A stretch of 64,000 nt of DNA. Origin: SW10 sp965657795. GTDB taxonomy: Bacteria; Verrucomicrobiota; Verrucomicrobiia; Verrucomicrobiales; Akkermansiaceae. Position 1 is the stretch's first letter. Each line of letters opens with the position of its first letter. The notes under the pieces were generated by a model. That model did not search any database. It saw only the letters and a program-made list of their open reading frames with translations, and was not told the DNA's origin. Below are positions 25,819 to 34,039 of the stretch, in pieces. The position numbers and the translations under genes were made by a program. Location of the stretch: assembly GCA_965657795.1 (NCBI GenBank), contig CBFHQJ010000003.1, positions 1 to 64,000 of the forward strand, written 5' to 3'.

Positions 25819-26903
25819 TTTGAGTCGGGTCCGGTGGTGTCGAACTCTGCGAGCTCAATCCCCATTTTCTTGGCGCGTTTTTTCCAAAGTTCGCGTGCCT
25901 TTTCCTGCATGTCCTCGGTATCGTCGACTTCATCGATGATCTCGATTCCAAGAAGGGTTTCGATGACATCCTCCAAAGTGATCAGTCCGGCGAAGGAGCC
26001 GAATTCATCGAGCGTGGCTGCGATGTGAACCTGGTCGGCTGTCATGCTGTTGAAGAGGTCCGAGAGATTCTGGGTGTTGGGAATGGTATGGAGAGGTCGC
26101 ACCAATTCGCCAACGGTGCGCTCGGGGTATCCCTCGGCTTTCGCTTGGAAGAGATCGACTTTGAGGACAAACCCGGTGACATGATCCAGAGTCTTTTCGT
26201 AGATCGGGATCCGTGAAAATGGTTTGTCGGCATGCGAGCTCATGAACTCGTCGATGGTGCAGGTTTCGGGAAGGGCGAAGACGACAGTCCGGGGAGTGGC
26301 AGCGTGCTTTGCCAGCATCTCGCGAAGGCCGAAGAGGTTTTTCATAATCCGGCCTTCGCTTGCTTCGATGGCACCTTCTTTTTCTCCGACATCAGCCATG
26401 GCGATAAACTCCGCCCGGCTAAAGGCTCCTTTCTTTTTCCCCTTGGAAATGCCGCTCGTAATTTTCTCAGTCATCCAAATCAAAGGGGACATGATCTTGG
26501 TGAGGGTGGTAAGCATGGCACCAGTGGCTGGCGCGAGCTGCTTCCAATACACCGCACCGAATGTTTTAGGAATGATTTCCGAGAGAACGAGAATCAAAAT
26601 GGTCAGAACCAGGGCAATGGAAAAGGAGGTTATCGGATCAGTGCCGAAGACCTTGGTGGCTTGGGCTCCAACTCCGGCGGCGCCGACGGTGTGGGCCACC
26701 GTATTCAGAATGAGAATGGCCGAGAGTGGGCGGTTGATATCACCGACGAGGCTTTCCCAGATTTTGGCGTTCGATGGTTTGGTTTCCCGCTGGGTGACGA
26801 TGTAAGGCTGCCTGACACTTAAAAGCACAGCTTCAAAAACCGAGCAAAGAAATGAGAAGATCAGTGCGATTAGGAGGAAGATGATAAGTAAAAAAATATC
26901 CAC
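25815..26903 (-). CDS. CNNM (DUF21) transmembrane protein with CBS pair
   Basis: 362 residues from a GTG start. Residues about 1-170 form the CNNM/DUF21 membrane domain with about four segments: LIALIFSFLCSVFEAVLLS in helix 1, LAILI-type LSAILILNTVAHTVGA in helix 2 and VLSEIIPKTFGA before helix 4. A CBS pair follows (about 195-320), including FSRIPIYEKTLDHVTGFV and SFAGLITLEDVIETLLG. The small C-terminal CorC/HlyC domain is absent and replaced by a charged tail. Family members transport or sense Mg2+ or related cations. Why it is coupled to a sulfatase gene is unclear; the neighbourhood may simply be packed. Confidence 0.9.
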   Translation of the reverse strand: MDIFLLIIFLLIALIFSFLCSVFEAVLLSVRQPYIVTQRETKPSNAKIWESLVGDINRPLSAILILNTVAHTVGAAGVGAQATKVFGTDPITSFSIALVLTILILVLSEIIPKTFGAVYWKQLAPATGAMLTTLTKIMSPLIWMTEKITSGISKGKKKGAFSRAEFIAMADVGEKEGAIEASEGRIMKNLFGLREMLAKHAATPRTVVFALPETCTIDEFMSSHADKPFSRIPIYEKTLDHVTGFVLKVDLFQAKAEGYPERTVGELVRPLHTIPNTQNLSDLFNSMTADQVHIAATLDEFGSFAGLITLEDVIETLLGIEIIDEVDDTEDMQEKARELWKKRAKKMGIELAEFDTTGPDSK

Positions 26904-26973
26904 GAGGGAGACGAAACTCTACCTGTGAGGAAACGGAAGCAAAAAGTTTTTTGATGAAGCTTGGGCTTTTGGC

Positions 26974-28074
26974 CTAGGCTTGATCGTCGGCCAGCCTGAC
27001 TCTAAGTCTAATGAATTGCTTTGAAATATCCTCGATTTCGGTGATCGGAATGGCTACTCGAAAGACCTCGAAGCCATTTTCTGCGTCTTCAGTGTCGCTT
27101 TGGTGAGGAAGGCCAAGAGTCGAGGTCCAATCGGAAAGTTCGCTACCGAGATCGAAGGAATAGTGGATGCCTTGGATTCCGGCGGGGCGTAAGACCTTGA
27201 GAAAAAGGAATTCAGAGTCTGCTTCCACCCACAGATCAATGGTTCCGTCATATTCACTCGGGTTGCTGCCGAGTGCCATTTCAAGAAGATTGCTTCTTCC
27301 ATCCCGGTCGGGATCAGCATGTGGATGTCCGGTGCGCGAGCCTGAGTTAAAGTAGAGATCACGCCATGATTCGTAAATTTCGTTGACCTGCAGTGCGTTG
27401 TCTCCCTGCGCGAAGGATCGCTCCCGGAGATTGCTCAGTGAGCTTCCCTGCTGAATCGCAAAATGGTCTGTGGCCCCATCGGTCGCAATTGTGAAAATCC
27501 CGGCCTCCGGAGCAGTCCACTCCAGCCAGATCGAACGTTCGTTGTCTTGATTAAAAGTGAGAGCTGGCTCGCCGTCCTCACGGGTTGCTTCGAGAAAGGT
27601 TCCCTCATAGGTGAATTGTTCCCCCTCCCAATTTGGAAGGATTGTGCGATTGGCAAAGTCATCATTGCCCGGGGGGGAGGGAGTGGGAGTGAAGTTAAGT
27701 TGAAAATCGAAAGGGCGGTCGCCGGCGGTTGCGATATAATAAATTCTGCGATTCGGAATCTCGATGATACCGAAGTCGGGTTGAAGAGGGGTCAGGTTTT
27801 CAAAACTTGTTCCCTGATAGAGTTGCGCCTCTTGAAAGTCAGATGCGTCGAGAGTCTATTTTCCGGGTCCGGGAGCGGTCCATGTCCACCAGAGACTTCC
27901 GTCATTTGAACCATGGAATCTGGGCTCGCCGATCTGACGTGTCGCGCCTTCAGGGGTGATCGAAAGCGTGATTTCGGAGGCCTCTCCAAGGTCTGCCGCA
28001 TTTTGAAAGTGGTCATTGATATGTGCGCGTGCAGGGCTGGCGAAGCACAGAAGTAGGCAGGGGAGTGACTTCAT
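26974..28074 (-). pseudogene. Exported pre-peptidase-domain protein interrupted by an in-frame TAG
   Basis: The ATG at 28074 opens the signal peptide MKSLPCLLLCFASPARA and about 55 residues of a pre-peptidase-like domain ending SLWWTWTAPGPGK, then TAG at 27856-27858. The same frame continues TLDASDFQEAQLYQGTSF and stays open for 293 codons to the stop at 26974. A second copy of the domain follows (ERSIWLEWTAPEAGIFTIA); aligning the copies puts the stop where the second has Phe in GIFTIA, so an aromatic residue is missing. A C-terminal sandwich (LFLKVLRPAGIQGIHYSF ... QFIRLRVRLADDQA) ends the protein. The full gene has 366 codons before its stop. It looks like one exported binding protein broken by a single base; readthrough or a sequence error cannot be excluded. 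Confidence 0.8.
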
Positions 28075-28131
28075 GATGGTAGAAAACCACCATGGACCTT
28101 ATCCCGCAATCATCGATTGAAGAGGCGGGTT

Positions 28132-31100
28132 TTATTTGGCTTTGAGAGTTGAAAGATACTCTATGATATCGCGAATCTCCCGCTTTTTCAGGATTTGTCC
28201 CATCGGAGGCATGGTGGAAATGACAGCGCTTCTCTCTTTGATGTCTTTGACTTTAATCTTCTGTTTTTTCCCATCCGGATTTCGGATTTCGACGGTGTTT
28301 TTCGTCTCTTGAAGGAATAGTCCGGCTACTGATTTTCCATTCTTGAAGGTGAGTGAAATTGTACCATATCCTTCGGTGATCAGCTTTTGCGGTTCAATGA
28401 GTGATTCAAGGAGGTGGGTTCTTTCTTTTGTCCCGATGGCTTTGAGATTAGGACCAATGTCGCTGCCTTTTCCGTCCTTCACTTTGTGGCATCGAATGCA
28501 CTGCGCGGCAATGTGGTTCATGAAGAGGTCTTTACCTCGCCCGGCGTCACCACCTTCGAGAGTGTGGGCAAAGTGCGGGGAAGGAGCTTTGATTTTCCGT
28601 TTGGCCGCAGCCTCGGCGAGGTCGAGTTGGAACGCGGGGGAAATGAGGCTGAACCGGCCGGCAAGACGCGAGAGGATTTTGTCTCCCTCGTCGGAGGCCA
28701 GTTGATTTCCAAGAAGAGAAATGGCTGTTTGTTGTTCGAGAGTGTTGGGTTTTATCTCAGAGGTAAGTTGCTCAACGCGGTCGAGGGCTGATTTGGGATC
28801 CGACTTGGCGAGGAGCTTGAGTGCCTCGATACGGATCGAGGGCACTTTTGATTCGAAGATCGAAGTCATGATCGCAGCGAGTTGCTCATTCTTTTGCGTG
28901 GCGAGGGCGCGGAGTGCTTCGATCCTGAGTTCCGGAATAGAGCTTTCGTTCTTCACGACGGCGATGAGGGCGTCGCCCGAAATGTTGATCTTAAGGGATC
29001 GTGCAAGAGCCATCGACTGACCCTGAATGGACTGATTTGGATCAGTGAGAAGCGAAGCGAGATGCTTGCTTGAGGCGGCTTGGGCAATCTGAGGCTCTCT
29101 GGACTCGAGGCGACGATACCGACCAACCACGCGATCAAGGAGAGCGGGCTTGGTCCACTTGTCCAAGGCGTCAAGTGCATCGAGCCGGAGGGCTTCGGGG
29201 GCTTTGGCTTGAGTTGCGAAGAGCGAGACCCGCTGCGCGGCTTCAGTCGTGCCGAGTTGAAAGTTGGCATTGATGGCCCGTTTGATAAGTCCTTCGTTTT
29301 TAATCCACTCGGTGTTCGTGAGTGAATCGGCGAGCGCGGACATGGCTTTTGGGATGGTCCAGTCGTCGTGGATAGCCCGGGCGGCCTCGGCGGCTACGTT
29401 TTCAAACCGAGATGCCAGAAATTGCGCGACGGCGGGGTCGGCGCGGCGGCGAAGGGCGACCACGGCGATCTTCTGAATGAGTTCGGATTTGTCGGTGGCG
29501 AGCTTGGCGAGGAACCCGGAGGAGGCACACCCGGTGAGACCGACGATGGCGGCGTGACGAAGATAGGTGTTGCTTTCGCTTTCGATAGAGCGGGCCATTT
29601 TCAGAATGGATTTTGCGCCAAATGGGTGGCGTGCATTTCCAAGTGCAAGAGCTGCTTGGAATCTCACTCTCGGTGAAGGGTCATTTAGAAGAGGAATGAA
29701 TTCGGATCCGAAAGGCTCTTGTTCCGGAGCAGGCGATTGGTGGAGGGCCAAGTTTGACGGGGCGATTTCGCTCAGGGTTTTGACAGCCTGAGTTCTGATC
29801 TCTGCGTCCGGATCGGCAAACAATTTTTCAAGATCTCCTCCGTGAATACTTTTGGACATTCTGAATAATTGGCCGAGGCCCCAGATGGCATGGATTCGCG
29901 CGATCCGTGTGCCCTTCGCCGAAGCGGCTTGTAATTCCGTCCTTGATTCCCGCTTCACCAATTCGAACTGAGCTTTGAGGCGAATTCGTTGGTCGGGGTG
30001 ATTTAGAGTGGCTACGAGCTCATCAATTTTAGTTTTCGAAAAATCGGAGCGGAGCATTTTGGCGGTAAGATCACGCAAGGGGTGCTTATCCTTGACGTCC
30101 CATTTCCAGACTGCTCCTTTTTTGTTGAGGGGATAGCCACCACCCCAGTCGACTCCGTAAAGGGCTCCGTCTGGGCCGAAGTTGATCCCGACGATGGGAA
30201 CGCCATTTCCGATCTGCATGTCGTTGACCATCTTGAATGAGGCTCCGTCTTGCTCGACCTCGAAGGCCCACTGCTGGCCGTTGGGAGCGCTGGTGTGGAA
30301 GAAGAAGTTTTTCCAGTCTTCGCCGAGTGCTGTGCCGGGATTGAAGGCCAGTCCGGCTGGTCCGTTGTTGTAAAGGCGGATCGGAGGAGTGATGTAAGCG
30401 GGTTGTCCCTCGCGATAGGGGACGCTGAGGTTTTCATCCATCCAAGGATTGAATTCATTTTTGCGATACTGCCAGTTGGAACGCCATCCGGCATCCATGT
30501 GTTGAACGATGTAAACGAAGCGTTCCTTCTCCCCCGGGCGATCGGAGTCGTTGTCGATGCCGAAGAGGTTGCCGTACTGATCAAAGGCGATTTCCTGCAC
30601 GTTGCGGAGGCCGCGGGCATAGACTTCGAATCCAGTTCCGTCCGGGTTGCAGCGGAGAACAGCTCCTTGGTTGGGGTACTTGAAATGGAGGCCTTCTTTG
30701 GATTTTACCGAGACACCTTTGTCGCCAATCGTCCAGTAGATCCGCCCGTCCGGACCGACGGTGAGGCCGTGCATGTCGTGGCCGGCGTAGGCAAGGTGAA
30801 CTCCGAAACCATAGGCAATCGATTCACGTTGATCTGCTTTACCGTCATTGTCGGTATCGCGCAGTTTCCAGACGTTGGGTACGATGGTGGTGTAAACGTC
30901 GCCGTTATGGTGGAGAACTCCGGCTGCGATTCCGGCGATTTCATCCCGGAAGTTTTCAGCATAAATCGAGGTCTTGTCGGCGAAGCCATCGCCATCGGTG
31001 TCTTCGATCAGGTGAATGCGTTCGGTGAGAGCCTGAAGGTCACGGATATCGTGCTTGCCATCCTTGTTGTAGTCACTGACCCGCTTCTTGTTTGCGTCGC

Positions 31101-31395
31101 TGTTTTCAGGGGTGAATTTCTCGCGATAGAAGGCGCGTTTGTCATCGGCTGATTCGAAACTGAGATCGTTAGGGATCCAGTCACGGTTCTTGCGAATGTC
31201 GAGGTCGTTTGCCTTGCGCCGCTGTGTCTGGGTGACATAGGCACGGCCTTTTTCATCGAAGGAGATGGCGACGGGATCAGGAACCTGAAAGTCGCTGGTC
31301 CACTTTGAAAAAATCAATGACTTTGGGTCGGGAGTCTGTCCGCAAAGAGTGGCGGTCGACATGCCGCCGAGCAGGATTTTTTGAGCAAGGTTCAT
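28132..31395 (-). CDS. PVC-type propeller-HEAT-cytochrome c protein
   Basis: 1087 residues from the ATG at 31395 (MNLAQKILLGGMSTATLCG, a signal peptide); an ORF extension to 31572 is not protein-like. The N-terminal part (about 20-420) is a sorbosone-dehydrogenase-like beta-propeller with VPDPVAISFDEKGRAYVTQ, HDMHGLTVGPDGRIYWTIGDKG and FGPDGALYGVDWGGG. HEAT-like helical repeats fill about 450-900 (IRTQAVKTLSEIAPSNL, VRFQAALALGNARHPFG). The C-terminus (about 945-1087) is a cytochrome c domain with CIRCHKVKDGKGSDIGPNL and a PPMGQIL axial-methionine region. This three-part layout is a hallmark of Planctomycetota and Verrucomicrobiota. Probably a periplasmic or surface oxidoreductase that passes electrons from a sugar or alcohol to its haem; the substrate is unknown. 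Confidence 0.94.
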   Translation of the reverse strand: MNLAQKILLGGMSTATLCGQTPDPKSLIFSKWTSDFQVPDPVAISFDEKGRAYVTQTQRRKANDLDIRKNRDWIPNDLSFESADDKRAFYREKFTPENSDANKKRVSDYNKDGKHDIRDLQALTERIHLIEDTDGDGFADKTSIYAENFRDEIAGIAAGVLHHNGDVYTTIVPNVWKLRDTDNDGKADQRESIAYGFGVHLAYAGHDMHGLTVGPDGRIYWTIGDKGVSVKSKEGLHFKYPNQGAVLRCNPDGTGFEVYARGLRNVQEIAFDQYGNLFGIDNDSDRPGEKERFVYIVQHMDAGWRSNWQYRKNEFNPWMDENLSVPYREGQPAYITPPIRLYNNGPAGLAFNPGTALGEDWKNFFFHTSAPNGQQWAFEVEQDGASFKMVNDMQIGNGVPIVGINFGPDGALYGVDWGGGYPLNKKGAVWKWDVKDKHPLRDLTAKMLRSDFSKTKIDELVATLNHPDQRIRLKAQFELVKRESRTELQAASAKGTRIARIHAIWGLGQLFRMSKSIHGGDLEKLFADPDAEIRTQAVKTLSEIAPSNLALHQSPAPEQEPFGSEFIPLLNDPSPRVRFQAALALGNARHPFGAKSILKMARSIESESNTYLRHAAIVGLTGCASSGFLAKLATDKSELIQKIAVVALRRRADPAVAQFLASRFENVAAEAARAIHDDWTIPKAMSALADSLTNTEWIKNEGLIKRAINANFQLGTTEAAQRVSLFATQAKAPEALRLDALDALDKWTKPALLDRVVGRYRRLESREPQIAQAASSKHLASLLTDPNQSIQGQSMALARSLKINISGDALIAVVKNESSIPELRIEALRALATQKNEQLAAIMTSIFESKVPSIRIEALKLLAKSDPKSALDRVEQLTSEIKPNTLEQQTAISLLGNQLASDEGDKILSRLAGRFSLISPAFQLDLAEAAAKRKIKAPSPHFAHTLEGGDAGRGKDLFMNHIAAQCIRCHKVKDGKGSDIGPNLKAIGTKERTHLLESLIEPQKLITEGYGTISLTFKNGKSVAGLFLQETKNTVEIRNPDGKKQKIKVKDIKERSAVISTMPPMGQILKKREIRDIIEYLSTLKAK

Positions 31396-31465
31396 CTGGA
31401 AGTCCAGATACGACCAAGCACGGACGGCTCTTCCAAATTGCTTGCGCGCAATCAGCTGGCTTTGA

Positions 31466-32514
31466 TTAATCGAGGCAGTTGGGGCGCATGACCAGATGTT
31501 CTTCGTAGTGCGACCAGCCGAAGAAGCCTTCTTCGTAATTTTGTGAGCGGAATCCGAGCAAATGGCCGACAAGAAACGCGATGCGGGATCTCCAGCCGGT
31601 GCCGCAGTAGAAAGTGAGAGGAGTGGAACCGTCTTCGACCGATCGGTCGATAATTCCCTGATCGCGCCAACGTTGGGCTACCACTTCAAGATGTCTCGCG
31701 AGGCGTTTGGAGGTGCCATCGAGGAGGTTGTCCCAGTCGCCTTGGTGGATCGCTTTTGGGATATGCCCGGCTCTTGCGAAGAAGGTATATTTTTGGGGAG
31801 TGGAACCATCCCACTCTCCGTCGGTCCGGACGTCGATCAGCTTGCCAACACGTGAATTTTCGGGGTCGGCGATATGGTTTCTGACCTCCTCTGATTCAAT
31901 GAGAAATTCTTTTCTGGCGGACCACTCCAGCGGCTCGTGAGTCGGAGGCGTGAGATCCCAAACGTTACGAATACTCCTTACGGGGCTTTGGCCGTGGCTG
32001 GTCCAGGCGTTGAGTCCGCCATCAAGGAGGCGGACTCGTTTGACACCCGCATACATGAGCCCCCAGATCAGGCGGGCGGCCGCCATCACGCCATCGGGGT
32101 CGCTCCCGTAAACGACGACTGTGGAGTCCGGGCGAATCCCGAGGTGTTCGAAAGCATCGGTGAGAGTGCGGCCCTTCATGATGTTCGCCTCCTCGGGGTG
32201 ATTGTAGTTGGGGTAGTATTTTTCGCGGTTGAGACCTGCCTCCAAATAAGAAGGATGAATCTGGACGGCCCCGGGGATGTGTCCGAAAACCGGCATTGAC
32301 GGGTCGAGAGGGTGGTCGACCGAGGAGAAGTGGGCTTCGAGAATGACAAGAGGGTCGGGGGTCGGGGGTCGGGGGTCGAAAGCTTTTTCTGCGCCTCGAG
32401 CAAGACATCTGGTCCAATCAAGGCAAATTTTTTGTCATCGGCGGCACACCGTGGGTGGCTGCTGCCATCGTTGTTGAGGGCAGATCCCGTTGTGCGATCC
32501 AATGTAGGTTTCAT
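31466..32514 (-). pseudogene. Two-domain rhodanese sulfurtransferase frameshifted by a 7-nt repeat
   Basis: The ATG at 32514 begins MKPTLDRTTGSALNNDGSS and runs to VLLEAQKKLSTPD, then reads out of frame. The rest, in another frame, is PLVILEAHFSS ... VFGHIPGAVQIH (first rhodanese domain) and a second domain with the active-site loop FYCGTGWRSRIA near residue 240 of the downstream piece, to the stop at 31466. The frame changes inside four tandem copies of a 7-base unit at 32351-32378. One more copy, or two fewer, restores a continuous gene; with two fewer the junction reads EAQKKLSTPDPLVILEA, which looks natural. Intact, it would be a thiosulfate or 3-mercaptopyruvate sulfurtransferase of about 340 residues. 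Gene finders would start it at 32296 and lose the N-terminus. It is divergent from the EgtB/SenA-like gene. Confidence 0.82.
32351..32378 (-). repeat. 7-nt tandem repeat in the sulfurtransferase gene
   Basis: Four units of ggggtcg (plus strand; the first unit differs at its first base) cover 28 bases. A unit length that is not a multiple of three makes copy-number change a frame switch. The repeat lies about 46 codons into the gene, exactly where its frame breaks. No other repeat of this kind was noticed in the window. Confidence 0.9.
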
Positions 32515-32687
32515 CGAGGCTTGAAGCAGGGTGACTGCCCGTTTTCTGTTAGAGTTCTCTCGTCTCGGAATATTTCCAGTTTTTTCTCAAGACGATGGCC
32601 ACTACTGGCAATGGGGAATCAAGTTTATCTCTTGAAGAGGAGCGGCAACTTGAATGGAATGGTAGCGAAGCTGGAACAGGAGAACCC

Positions 32688-33972
32688 ATGAATGGTCAGG
32701 AAGAAATTCTCAGAGAGTTGGACGAGGTTGACCGTCGGGCCCGCGCTTTGCTCGATGATCTCGACGATGGTCAGCTCGCTGTTCCTTATTCGCGGGGAAT
32801 AAATCCCCCGGTGTGGGAGTTGGGGCATGTGGCCTTTTTTTATGAATATTTCCTGCTGCGTGAGTTGGCTGGCGGAGAAGCCCGGATGCCGGGGTATGAT
32901 GACGTTTGGGATTCCTTTGAAATTTCGCATCGGCATCGTTGGTCGGCTGGGGTGGTGCCGGAGAAGGGGAGAATACTGGAATACTACTGCGGGGTGATTT
33001 CAGAGGTGCGCCAACGATTGCTCGGGCGTGAGATCAGCCCGAAGGAGAATTACCTTTTTCGATATGTGATTCATCATCATCAAATGCACATCGAGATCAC
33101 TGATCTGGGCACGACAAACTCTCGGGTATCCGGAGCCAGTGCTTTTTGAAGAGGAGTTTGCTCCTCCTGAAGCTTTCAATGTTTCGGGGGATGCGTCGAT
33201 CGGCGGCGGCGAGTATTTTGTAGGGAAGCCTCCTCTGTCATCGGGCGAATTTAGCTTTGATAATGAGCGGCCCGGGTTTCGAGTGGAAATCGCTCCGTTT
33301 CAGATTTCGAAGACACTTGTGACAAATGGCGAGTTTTTGGAGTTTTTGGAAGACGGAGGATGCAAGGATGAATCGCTCTGGGATTTTGTGGGGAGATGTT
33401 GGTTGGCTGACTGTCCGGAGGAAGTACGAGGAATGCCGGAGTATTGGCGAAGAAAGAAGGATGGCTCATTCGAATACCGAAAATTCGATCGCTGGAGGGA
33501 ACTTTCACTCGAGGCTCCGGCGCTTCATTTGAGTGTTTTTGAGGCGGAAGCATTTTGTCGCTGGGCAGGGAGACGGCTTCCGACCGAGCCAGAGTGGGAA
33601 GCGGCAGCCCGAGGTCCGGGAGCCCTGGATTTTCCATGGGGAGATGGTGAGGTCGATTCGTCGAGATTGGATATGGACGGAACTTATTTTGGAATGGCAT
33701 CTGCAAGTGCCTTTAAGGAGGGGGCAAGTGAATCTGGCTGTTTGCAGATGCTCGGGACAGCCTGGGAGTGGACATCAAATCAGTTTCTCCCTTATGCGGG
33801 ATTCGAGATCGATATGTATCATTACATGTCTGTTCTGCAGTTTGGTGATCACCGGGTTACCAAGGGGGGATCCTGCGCGACTTGTTCGGGCTTGATCCGT
33901 AACAGCTACCGCCAGGCCTACTTGCCGGGGAGGACCGATGTCTTTACCGGTTTCCTGACCTGCGCACGATGA
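32688..33972 (+). pseudogene. EgtB/SenA-like enzyme gene with a one-base frameshift
   Basis: The ATG at 32688 follows an AGGAGA ribosome binding site. The first part (32688-33095) is a DinB-type domain with NPPVWELGHVAFF and the HHHQMHIE iron-binding cluster of EgtB. One extra base near 33096 shifts the frame; dropping it gives HIESLIWARQTLGYPEPVL, an exact family motif. The second part (33097-33972) is the FGE-like domain (FQISKTLVTNGEFLEFL, WAGRRLPTEPEWEAAARG, GTAWEWTSNQFLPYAGFE, TKGGSCAT). EgtB joins cysteine-type sulfur to hercynine in ergothioneine synthesis; SenA relatives make selenoneine, and DSFEISHRHRW resembles the SenA branch. No EgtD or SenB is in the window. As read, two truncated proteins result. 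Confidence 0.85.
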
Positions 33973-34039
33973 CGTCAGTTGGATTAGACCGAGGTTGTTT
34001 GGATTTCTTGATCATCTTTTGAATTGATCGTGGTGCTTT

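Noticed and set aside
32688..33972. Formylglycine-generating enzyme for the two sulfatases
   Set aside because: The FGE-like domain is fused to a DinB-type domain with the HHHQMHIE iron cluster, which is the EgtB/SenA architecture, not a sulfatase maturase.
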